DNA of 61,113 nt. It comes from a bacterium. GTDB lineage: Bacteria; Verrucomicrobiota; Verrucomicrobiia; Limisphaerales; UBA11358. Below the pieces are notes generated by a model, which was not told the origin of the DNA, made no database searches, and saw only the letters and a program-made list of their open reading frames with translations. This document shows positions 16,968 to 25,300 of this stretch, one piece after another. How positions within the stretch are numbered: the stretch's first letter is position 1; each line of letters starts with the position of its first letter. Position numbers and translations under genes: made by a program. The DNA lies in assembly GCA_021813325.1 (NCBI GenBank), contig JAKALA010000003.1, positions 1 to 61,113 on the forward strand, read 5' to 3'.

Positions 16968-18281
16968 ATGAAGCTCGCAGACAAAGTCAGGCTGGCCGGC
17001 GTCGTGGGCGCGGGCGGTGGTGGTTTTCCCACGCACGTCAAGCTCGGGGCCAAGGCGGAAGTCGTCATCGCCAACGGTGCCGAATGCGAGCCGCTTTTGC
17101 ACAAGGACGCCGTCACGATGGAAGAAAGCGCCGCCGAAATGGTGCGCGGCATGCAACTCGCCATCGAAGCCGTTGGCGCGCGCGAAGGCGTTGTCGGTGT
17201 AAAAGCGAAGAAAAAGCGCGCGGTGGAAGCCGCCCAAGCCGCGTGCAAGGGCACCAACGTCCGCGTGCAATTACTGGGCGATTATTATCCCGCCGGCGAC
17301 GAATACGACCTGGTTTACAATGTCACCGGCAAATTGATTCCGCCCGGGGGCATTCCCATCGCGGTCGGCGCGGTGGTCAACAACGTGGAGACATTTGTGA
17401 ACATTGCTCGCGCAAATGTCGGCGTGCCGCTTACGCACAAAATGCTCACCATTGCTGGCGCGGTGAAATCGCCCTGCACGTTGCGTGTGCCCATTGGCAC
17501 CACGTTCCGGCAATGCGTCGAAGCCGCCGGCGGACTGGACACGAACGATCCGGTCCTGTGCATCGGCGGTTTGATGATGGGCAGCACGTCTGACGATCTC
17601 GATTTGCCGGTTACCAAGACCACCACCGGCATCATCATTTTGCCGCGCACCCATCACACCATCGAGCGCAAGCTCAAGCCGGCCAAGCAGCAGGCCGCCA
17701 TCGGCAAATCCGCGTGCGATCAATGCCGCTATTGCACGGAATTCTGCCCGCGATTTTTGCTGGGTTATGCTGTCGAGCCGCATCAGGTCATGCGCACGCT
17801 CGCCTTCACCGGCGCCGGCGAAGATTATTTCAGCCAATGGGCGGCGATGTGTTGTTCCTGCGGTTTGTGCACGCTCTATTCCTGCCCGGAAGAATTGTTC
17901 CCGAAAGAAGCTTGCGACGATGCCAAAGCGGTCATGCGCGCCAAGCAGATCAAGTGGACCGGCCCGATGAATCCCAAAGTTCACGCCATGGCGGATGGCC
18001 GCCGCGTGCCGATCAAGACACTCGCGAAAAAACTGCACGTGCTCGATTACGATCTGCCCGCCCCGTATCTGCGTCAGGACATTTCACCTGGCCGCTTGGT
18101 GTTGCCGCTCAAGCAAAGCGCTGGCACGCCTTGCCTTGCCAAGGTGAATGCCGGTGACCGCGTGGGCGCCGGACAGGTCATTGGTGAGCCTGCGCCAAAT
18201 GCGCTGGGCGCGATTTTGCACGCGCCCATGGCTGGCGCGGTGCGTGAAGTGAACGAGAAACAAATCATTTTGGAGAGATAA
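16968..18281 (+). CDS. PduS-like / RnfC-type iron-sulfur flavoprotein
   Basis: 437 residues, the length of PduS, the corrinoid reductase of propanediol-degrading microcompartments. It has the glycine-rich FMN/NADH-binding start AGVVGAGGGGFPTHVKL (about residues 10-26), the RnfC-type ANGAECEPLL, an SLBB segment, and two 4Fe-4S motifs: CDQCRYCTEFCPR (about 245) and CCSCGLCTLYSCPEELF (about 292). The start is the ATG at 16968 matching family N-termini; earlier in-frame codons are spacer. It is followed by the shell-protein gene after 4 bp, as in pduS-pduT. Confidence 0.9.
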   Translation: MKLADKVRLAGVVGAGGGGFPTHVKLGAKAEVVIANGAECEPLLHKDAVTMEESAAEMVRGMQLAIEAVGAREGVVGVKAKKKRAVEAAQAACKGTNVRVQLLGDYYPAGDEYDLVYNVTGKLIPPGGIPIAVGAVVNNVETFVNIARANVGVPLTHKMLTIAGAVKSPCTLRVPIGTTFRQCVEAAGGLDTNDPVLCIGGLMMGSTSDDLDLPVTKTTTGIIILPRTHHTIERKLKPAKQQAAIGKSACDQCRYCTEFCPRFLLGYAVEPHQVMRTLAFTGAGEDYFSQWAAMCCSCGLCTLYSCPEELFPKEACDDAKAVMRAKQIKWTGPMNPKVHAMADGRRVPIKTLAKKLHVLDYDLPAPYLRQDISPGRLVLPLKQSAGTPCLAKVNAGDRVGAGQVIGEPAPNALGAILHAPMAGAVREVNEKQIILER

Positions 18282-18285
18282 TTTT

Positions 18286-18837
18286 ATGGCCGATAAATCT
18301 GTAGGATTGATTGAACTGTCAAGCATTGCCGCCGGTTTCATGGTGGCCGACACGATGCTTAAAGCCGGCAATGTGCGCCTGATTTTGTCGCGCTCAATTT
18401 GCTCCGGCAAATACATGGTGCTGATTGGCGGCGATACGGCGGCGGTGACTTCCGCGGTCGATGCGGGCTGCGAAGCGGCGGGCGGTTGTTTGATCGACAG
18501 CTTTGTCATTCCCAATTTGCATCCGGATGTCTTTGTGGCACTGGGCCGCACCCAGCCGGCGGAGCCGAATGGCGCATTGGGCGTCATCGAGTCATTCAAC
18601 GTGGCCACGCTCATTCAAGCCGCTGACGCGGTGGCGAAAACTTCGGATGTGCAATTGCTCGAAGTCCGCCTAGCCATGGCGATGGGCGGGAAAGCCTTTT
18701 GCTCCATGACCGGCGATGTGTCATCCGTGCAGGCGGGCGTGGCATCCGGACGGAAGGTGCTGGCCGATGCGGGGGTGCTGGTGAATGCCGTGGTGATTTC
18801 GCGCCCGCACCCGGATGTGTATCGCGAAGTGATTTGA
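18286..18837 (+). CDS. PduT-like tandem-BMC shell protein
   Basis: 183 residues with two BMC domains: SVGLIELSSIAAGFMVADTM at the start and ALGVIESFNVATLIQAADAV at about residue 97. This is a BMC-T protein that forms pseudohexameric trimers in microcompartment shells. Cys39 in SRSICSGKYM corresponds by position to the PduT pore cysteine that holds a 4Fe-4S cluster. A good GGAG lies 11 nt upstream of the ATG. Together with the PduS-like protein it could carry electrons across a shell. No other shell gene is in the window. Confidence 0.92.
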   Translation: MADKSVGLIELSSIAAGFMVADTMLKAGNVRLILSRSICSGKYMVLIGGDTAAVTSAVDAGCEAAGGCLIDSFVIPNLHPDVFVALGRTQPAEPNGALGVIESFNVATLIQAADAVAKTSDVQLLEVRLAMAMGGKAFCSMTGDVSSVQAGVASGRKVLADAGVLVNAVVISRPHPDVYREVI

Positions 18838-18892
18838 TTGCCGCCGGTGAGAGCGCTTGTCGCGCCGTGGCGTTTGCAGCAGAATCCGGTTC

Positions 18893-20362
18893 ATGCGACC
18901 GCGAACTTTCAGCAAAATTTTCCCGCCGTTGCTTTGCCTCCCGGTTTGGGCGGGGTTGTTGCTCGGTCTAGGCGGAAATTGTTTATCCGCGAAAGACACG
19001 CCGGTGGAGGATACCAACAGCCTTCCGCAGATGGATTGGCGGATGGAGGCGACGAATCATCTCGGGCAATGGATTTGGGATACAAACGCTTTTGACAAGC
19101 AAACGGTGCGGCTCTGGAAATCTTTCGAGGTGCCTTCCGGCAGACCGGTCGCCCGCGCGACGTTGCGGCTGACGGCGGACAACGGCTATACGCTGTTTTT
19201 GGATGGCGAGGAAATCGGGCGCGGCAGCGATTGGCGGACGGTGTCGGAATATGACATCACCCAGTTGCTGCCCCCTGGACGGCATGTGCTGGGGGTGGAA
19301 GCGTTCAACGACCGGCTGGAAGGCGGCTTGATTTTTGGGATGACCATGGAGCAGCCGGGGCATGATGAAATGCAACTGTTATCCGATGACAATTGGTGGA
19401 TCGTGCCTGCCAATGGAAAAAATCCCCGCGCGTGGCCCGCTAAGGTGCAGCCCGGCTGGCACCACGCGATCGTGGTGGGATCGTTTCAAACGCCGCCGTG
19501 GGTGGATTGGCCCCGGGGCTTGGCCAAGGTGCCGCCCCTGCAGCCGGTGCAAATGCATTTCTGGCAGCGTGGCTGGTTTCAATTGTCGCTGCTGGGGCTT
19601 TGCCTTTCCGCGCTGCTGTTTTCCCTGCGCTTGACCATGCAATTGACGGCGCAGTCCAAGGCGCAACAGGTTTTGCACGTGGAGCGAATTCGCATTGCCC
19701 GCGACATCCATGACGATCTCGGCGCGCAATTGACGCAATTGCTTCTGTTGGGCGAAGTGGCTCAACGCGAACAACCGGCGAACTCCGCGGCGCGCGGGCA
19801 GTTTTCCCAAATCTGCGATCGCGCCCGCGAGCTGGCCCACGCCATGGATGAAGTCGTCTGGGCGGTGAACGCGCGGCGCGACACGGTGCGCGACTTCAGC
19901 AGCTACGTATGCAAATACGCCCAAATGTTTTTGAACGCCACCAGCATCCGCTGCCGGCTGGATGTGGAGCCGGAGCTGCCGGCCCTGGCGTTTGATCTGC
20001 CGGTGCGCCGGAATTTGTTTCTGGCGGTCAAGGAAGCGTTGAACAACGCGGCCAAATATTCCCAGGCCAAGGAACTGTATGTCCGCATCTTTTTGCGGGA
20101 ACGGACCCTGTCGGTGGCGGTGGAAGATGATGGCTGCGGCTTTGATCCGGAAGCTGCCGGGGCCGGTCGGAACGGGCTGGCCAACATGCGCCAGCGCATG
20201 CAGGAGATTGGCGGGACGTTTCAAGTGTCCAGCCAGCCGGGTGATGGCTGTCTGGTGGTGTTTACGGTGCCGGTGCTTCCGGCGCGCCGCCGGTGGTTCC
20301 GCCGGAGCCAGCCAGAAACTATTTCCGGTTTTCCGGAAGAACCGGGACGGCAAAATTTATGA
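18893..20362 (+). CDS. NarL-type sensor histidine kinase with rhamnosidase-like sensor domain
   Basis: 489 residues from the ATG at 18893. Signal-anchor region first, then a periplasmic domain of about 180 residues with QWIWDTNAF, VRLWKSFEVP, LRLTADNGYTLFLDGEEIG and HVLGVEAFND. This matches the N-terminal beta-sandwich found in alpha-L-rhamnosidases. One transmembrane segment follows (WFQLSLLGLCLSALLFSL), then HisKA_3 with ERIRIARDIHDDLGAQL (phospho-His) and a HATPase_c domain (VKEALNNAAKYS, DDGCGFDPE, GLANMRQRM). The stop overlaps the response regulator start (ATGA). It probably senses a plant- or algal-type glycan. Confidence 0.88.
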   Translation: MRPRTFSKIFPPLLCLPVWAGLLLGLGGNCLSAKDTPVEDTNSLPQMDWRMEATNHLGQWIWDTNAFDKQTVRLWKSFEVPSGRPVARATLRLTADNGYTLFLDGEEIGRGSDWRTVSEYDITQLLPPGRHVLGVEAFNDRLEGGLIFGMTMEQPGHDEMQLLSDDNWWIVPANGKNPRAWPAKVQPGWHHAIVVGSFQTPPWVDWPRGLAKVPPLQPVQMHFWQRGWFQLSLLGLCLSALLFSLRLTMQLTAQSKAQQVLHVERIRIARDIHDDLGAQLTQLLLLGEVAQREQPANSAARGQFSQICDRARELAHAMDEVVWAVNARRDTVRDFSSYVCKYAQMFLNATSIRCRLDVEPELPALAFDLPVRRNLFLAVKEALNNAAKYSQAKELYVRIFLRERTLSVAVEDDGCGFDPEAAGAGRNGLANMRQRMQEIGGTFQVSSQPGDGCLVVFTVPVLPARRRWFRRSQPETISGFPEEPGRQNL

Positions 20363-21036
20363 ATTCAGTTAAAACAAACTTGGCCGCAACGTCAGGCTCC
20401 CGGCCTTTGGTCAAGGTGGCCCTGGTGGAAGACAAACCCGGAGTGCGCGACAGTTGGGTCAAACTGATCGATTCGCTGGACGGCTTTGTTTGCGTGCAAA
20501 CCTGCGTATCAGGCGAAGATGCCTTGCGGGTGATTCCGGCCATCAAGCCGGATGTGGTGTTGATGGATATTTTCCTGCCGCGCATGTCCGGCATTGAATG
20601 CACGGCGCGGTTGAAGTCGGAATTGCCCAAACTTCAGATTCTCATGCTGACGGCCGTGGAGGATGACGAACTGGTGTTCATGGCGTTGCAGGCCGGCGCG
20701 GACGGCTATTTGTTGAAACGCACCAAGCCGGAAGATTTGAAGGCGGCGATGCTGGATGTTTTGGGTGGCGGCGCGCCGATGACCAGCGAAATCGCCCGCC
20801 GCGTGGTGGAGTCGTTTCGCCGGGCCGGCAAACCGGCCAAGCTGGACGTGCGGCTCAGCGCGCGGGAGGAGGAGGTGCTGATTCTGCTTTCCAAAGGCTA
20901 TTCCAACAAGGAAATCGCCAGCCAATTGAGCATTGGCGTGGAAACGGTCAGCAGCCATCTGAAGCACATCTACGAAAAATTGCATGTGCGGTCGCGGGCG
21001 GAGGCGGTGGCGCGCTATATGACGGGAAAAGCGTAA
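20359..21036 (+). CDS. NarL/FixJ-family response regulator
   Basis: 225 residues, translationally coupled to the kinase through an ATGA overlap. The receiver domain has the acidic pair (ALVEDKPG), the phospho-acceptor Asp in VVLMDIFLPRMSG and the Lys in GYLLKRTKPEDL. The C-terminal LuxR-type helix-turn-helix runs LSAREEEVLILLSKGYSNKE ... TVSSHLKHIYEKLHVRSRAE. Likely targets are the surface genes immediately downstream, two of which carry a shared 17-bp site. Confidence 0.93.
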   Translation: MNSVKTNLAATSGSRPLVKVALVEDKPGVRDSWVKLIDSLDGFVCVQTCVSGEDALRVIPAIKPDVVLMDIFLPRMSGIECTARLKSELPKLQILMLTAVEDDELVFMALQAGADGYLLKRTKPEDLKAAMLDVLGGGAPMTSEIARRVVESFRRAGKPAKLDVRLSAREEEVLILLSKGYSNKEIASQLSIGVETVSSHLKHIYEKLHVRSRAEAVARYMTGKA

Positions 21037-21065
21037 CGTCGCGGATGCTGAATGCGGGGTTAGCA

Positions 21066-21082
21066 TCCCATGATTGGGGGAT
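21066..21082 (+). promoter_or_regulatory. Shared 17-bp site, copy 1 (upstream of PEP-CTERM gene)
   Basis: TCCCATGATTGGGGGAT, 52 bp before the start codon at 21135. It is an interrupted inverted repeat (CATCCC ... GGGATG in the wider context). It matches the copy at 22261 in 16 of 17 positions. It is a candidate binding site for the adjacent LuxR-type regulator. Confidence 0.5.
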
Positions 21083-21134
21083 GTTTTAGGCCTCAACCGC
21101 TTTGATACTTCTTTGCACAACCCCATCACAAAAA

Positions 21135-22151
21135 ATGAATCAACTACGTTCCAGTTTAAAACGTTCCCACGCCCTTTTATCCAGCCTCGCCTTGACTGCC
21201 GCGCTCGGCCTGCCTGCCGTTTCCCAGGCGCAGGTAGTGCTGACGGCCAATGATTCACTGGGCACCAGTTCGTTCAATTCGGCCGGTGGCTGGAGTCCGG
21301 CGGGCGTGCCAACTGCCGGGAGCACCTATTCCACGATGGGCTATTTGTTGCGGTCGCCCACCGCTGCGGGGAATTACACTTTTGCCGGCGATTCGTTGAC
21401 CGTGGGCGGCGGGTCGGGCGGCGGCACTTATTCCACCAGCACGGCGAACAACAACGCGCTGATTTTTAAAGCCAACAACGTGAATCTCACGGTGAATAAT
21501 TTGATCTTGGACGGTTCGCAGATTCGGGACGGACTTTCAGACAACAACACGGTTTCTTTAAACGGCAATCTCCAGGTTGCCGCCAATGGCGGGGCATTTA
21601 TGAATCAATGCCTGATTACCATCAACTCGGTCATCAGCGGCTCTGGTAACATCTACATCGGCGATAACGGCAACGGCAGCGCCGGACGGGCCACCATTTT
21701 CACGTCGGCGGCCAACACCTTCGCGGGCAACATCATTTTTAACAACACCCATGCCAGCGCGGGCTACAGCCGGCTGACTTTGGCGGGTGGCAGCCTGATG
21801 AATTTCATGATTGGCGCCAACGGCATTAACAATGGCATTTCAGGCATTGGAACCCTGACGTTGGATGGCAGCTTCAAAATCGATCTGACGGGGGCCGCGA
21901 CCACCATCGGCGATTCCTGGACGCTGGTGGATCAGTCTGCGGCGACGGTTTCCTATGGCAGCACCTTTAGCGTGAACGGTTTTACCGACCTGGGGGGCGG
22001 CCTTTGGGAAACGACCGTCAATGGCGCGCTTTACGAGTATAACACGGCCAGCGGCCTGCTCTCTGTGGTTCCCGTCCCCGAACCGTCGTCCATCGCCCTG
22101 ATCGGCATGGGGATCGCCGGCATCATTGCCGGTGTCCGCCGCAAAAAATAA
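21135..22151 (+). CDS. PEP-CTERM surface protein
   Basis: 338 residues from the ATG at 21135; the upstream in-frame extension is not needed. Signal peptide MNQLRSSLKR ... PAVSQA, then a Gly/Asn/Thr/Ser-rich parallel-beta-like body with a segment resembling autotransporter-associated strands (NTFAGNIIFNN, LTLAGGSL). The C-terminus has VPEPSSIALIGMG, a hydrophobic stretch and RRKK, a full exosortase sorting signal. A strong terminator follows. Its role is probably as an extracellular matrix or surface component; a specific function cannot be given. Confidence 0.9.
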   Translation: MNQLRSSLKRSHALLSSLALTAALGLPAVSQAQVVLTANDSLGTSSFNSAGGWSPAGVPTAGSTYSTMGYLLRSPTAAGNYTFAGDSLTVGGGSGGGTYSTSTANNNALIFKANNVNLTVNNLILDGSQIRDGLSDNNTVSLNGNLQVAANGGAFMNQCLITINSVISGSGNIYIGDNGNGSAGRATIFTSAANTFAGNIIFNNTHASAGYSRLTLAGGSLMNFMIGANGINNGISGIGTLTLDGSFKIDLTGAATTIGDSWTLVDQSAATVSYGSTFSVNGFTDLGGGLWETTVNGALYEYNTASGLLSVVPVPEPSSIALIGMGIAGIIAGVRRKK

Positions 22152-22180
22152 ACTCAACTTTCGCGATATTTCCCCACACC

Positions 22181-22208
22181 ACCGCCGCCCTCAAAGCGGC
22201 GGTTTTTC
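22181..22208 (+). terminator. Rho-independent terminator after PEP-CTERM gene
   Basis: An 8-bp perfect stem (accgccgc / gcggcggt) with a 7-nt loop, followed by TTTTTCTTTTT. It separates the PEP-CTERM gene from the large surface-protein gene. Confidence 0.85.
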
Positions 22209-22260
22209 TTTTTGCCCCGGCGGCGGATGCCGACGAAAGAATCCGCATTTTTGCAAAGCC

Positions 22261-22277
22261 TCCCGTGATTGGGGGAT
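22261..22277 (+). promoter_or_regulatory. Shared 17-bp site, copy 2 (upstream of giant surface protein)
   Basis: TCCCGTGATTGGGGGAT, 70 bp before the ATG at 22348, differing from the copy at 21066 by one base. Both copies lie at similar distances from their genes and in the same orientation, which supports a regulatory role. Confidence 0.5.
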
Positions 22278-22347
22278 AGAGCTTGCCGCCGGGAAAATGC
22301 TAGGTTTTACCTTCACCAAATAAAAACCCCAATTGTTGTTCGTGCTT

Positions 22348-25300
22348 ATGAAAAACCTGAAACTCCTCGGAGGGCTGCTGATGGCCGTGTTGCTGTCGGC
22401 GGACGCGGATGCCAACCTGGTCGGACCCTACACGCCCGATGCCCATACGCTTTTCCTGCTTCACTTTGATGAAACCGCCGGCGGCTCGGTCACCACCAAC
22501 GTGGGCCTCAAAGCCGGAAATTTTTATACCGTCACCAACACCACTTCCGGCAACGGTTTGTCGGCTCCGCCGCCCGTGACGACGCTGCTTGGCAATGCCG
22601 GCTACTCCGGTTTTGGCCGCGCGTTTTCCGGCACCAACACCGACGGATCATTCAACGGCCTGGCCGGATTCGACGGCAACAACAACGGCGCGTATGACGC
22701 CGACGTGCAGGGCGGCCCCGCCAGCGCGGATGCGATTGCCCTGACCAATTTGAACATCGGGTTGGGCGGCGCCACACCGTTCACGATTGAAGCGTTGATT
22801 TGCCCGACCAGCCTCAGCGCGAATCAGGAAATTTTGTGTTCCGATGACTACAACGGCACGCGCGGATTTCAATTCAAGATCACCAGCGCCGGCCAGTTGC
22901 AGTTTAACTTGATCCCCATCAGCGGCGGCAGCGTCGGCTTCCCCATTCCCACCACCGGCACCCACAAATTTGTGGCCGGAAGCTGGTATCACGTGGCGGC
23001 CGTCTATAACGGAACCGCGTTGAGTTTGTATTGGACGCAACTGGACCCGACCAACAACGTGGCCAACCTGCTGGGTTCGGTGAACGTGGCTTACACCTCG
23101 TCCTCACCCGCCGCGCCGCTGGTGATTGGCGGGGAAAACCGCGGCAGCGATCAGGAAAGTTTCCGTGGTTTGATTGACGAAGTGCGCATCAGCAGCGCGG
23201 CGCGGGCGGCCAATGGGATGCAGTTTTATTCGCCCACGGTGACCATCTCACCCAACCCGGCCTCGCAGAACGTGGATTACGGCCAATCCGTAACGTTTTC
23301 GGTGAATGCCGCGAGCCTGACCACGCTGGGCTATCAATGGCGTTTTAACGGCGCACCGATTCCCGGCGCGTCGGCTTTCGACACCAATGCTTCGAGCTAC
23401 ACCATCCCCGCCGTGACCCCGGCGGATGCCGGCTCTTATGATTGTGTGGTGACCAACATCAGCGGCAACGCTTCCACCAGTTCGCCGGCCATTCTGGTGG
23501 TGGGCGCGGCCAATTATCTGGTCCATCGCTACAGTTTTACCACGGACACTTCGGACAGCGTGGGCGGCGCCACCGGCACCAATTTTGGCGGCGCTTCTGT
23601 GAGCGGCGGACAGCTTGTTTTGGACGGCGCGTCGGGCAGCTACATGCAATTGCCTGGCGGCTTGTTCCAAGGTTTTCAGGCAGCCACCTTTGATTTTTGG
23701 GCCACGTTCGGGGTCAGCAGCGGCGATAACGCCCACGTATTTGATTTCGGCAACACCAATGGCGTGGCCTTGGGTGTGGCCGGGCAGCCGAACAATTATC
23801 TCTATTTCTCGCCGCATTCCGGCACGGTGAACCGGCTGACGGCCACGCCGGGCACGAGCGAATTTGAACAGACGGCTTCGTCCGCCGGCGTGCTCGATCA
23901 ACAGTCTGTGCATGTGACGTGCGTGATGGATCCCCCGCACGCGACGCTGGCCATTTACACCAACGGCGTGCTGGAAACGCTGCAGACCAATTATTCCGTT
24001 CCGTTCCTGTCGTTGAGCGATCAACTGGCCTACATCGGCCGGTCCTTGTGGTCGGAACTTCATTCTGATGCCTATCTGGCCGCCAACATTGATGAGTTCC
24101 GCATTTACAGCGGCGCGCTCAGCCCCAACAGCATTTTGCAAAGCGAAATTCTCGGCCCCGACAGTCTGCCGACTGACGGCCCGGTTCAATTGATCGCCCA
24201 GCCGGCGGACACTTCCATCCCGCAAGGTTTTCAGGTGACTTTGAGCGGCTTGGCTGCCGGCCGCGCTCCTTTTTCCTATCAATGGTTTGAGCAAGGCGCG
24301 CTGATTCCGGGGGCCACGAACCGTTCCTACACCTTCACGGCGGCGACCAGCCAGAACGGGCACCAATTCCAGCTCGTGGTCACCAACACGGTCGGCGGCG
24401 TGGATTATGTGGCCGCCAGCACCAACGCCACGCTGACCGTGCTGAATCCGCCCACCATCGCGTGGCTGGGCGGCGCCGGCAGCACGTGGGACACCAACGC
24501 GTTGAACTGGACCAACAGCATCAGCAAATCCGTGGTGGCGTTTCAAGCGTTCGACCAGGTGCTGTTTGACGATCGCGGCATTTCCCAGTCGTCGGTGGAC
24601 CTGCAGGCGGCCTTGAATCCGCTCACGTTGACGGTGGATTCCACTGTGAATTACACGCTGACCTCTTATGGCCCGAACGGTTCGCTCACCGGGCCGGGAA
24701 TCCTCGTCAAGAACAACTCCGGCACGCTGGTGCTTGATGTGGACAACGGCATGAGCGGGCCGGTGATCATTTCCAGCGGGGTGTTGCAGATTGGCAATTT
24801 TGACGCCTACGGTTCGCTCGGAACCGGATCGGTGACCAACAGTGCCAAACTGTCTTTTTCCCGGCTCGACAACGCTTTGGTGGTGCCGAATGAAATCCAC
24901 GGTTCCGGCAGCGTGAGCTACGACGGCGGCGGCACGGTGACCGTTTCCGGCACGAACGATTACACCGGCGGCACGCTGGTCAATTTGGGCATCGTCAACG
25001 TGCAAAACGCCTTCGGCCTGGGCGTCAGCAATACCGTGGCGACCGTGTCCAGCAGCGGCCAGATCTACGTCACGGCCAATGTGAATGTCTCCAAGCTGCT
25101 CACGCTAAACGGTAGCGGAATTGATGGCAATGGCAGCCTCCGCAAAGGCGGCGCCGGCCTCACCGTTTTGGACGCGCCCGTGAGCCTGGCCAGCGATGCG
25201 GCGATCAGCGTGGACGGCGGCGCGACCTTGAGCTTGAGCAACATTGTTTCCGGCAGTGCGGCCCTTTACGCGAACGGCAGCGGCACACTGGCGCTGAACC

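Noticed and set aside
23248-25005. A 585-codon minus-strand frame opposite the giant surface protein
   Set aside because: It consists of Arg/His/Gly/Ala-rich sequence without domains, the expected shadow of repetitive Thr/Asn/Gly-rich coding DNA.
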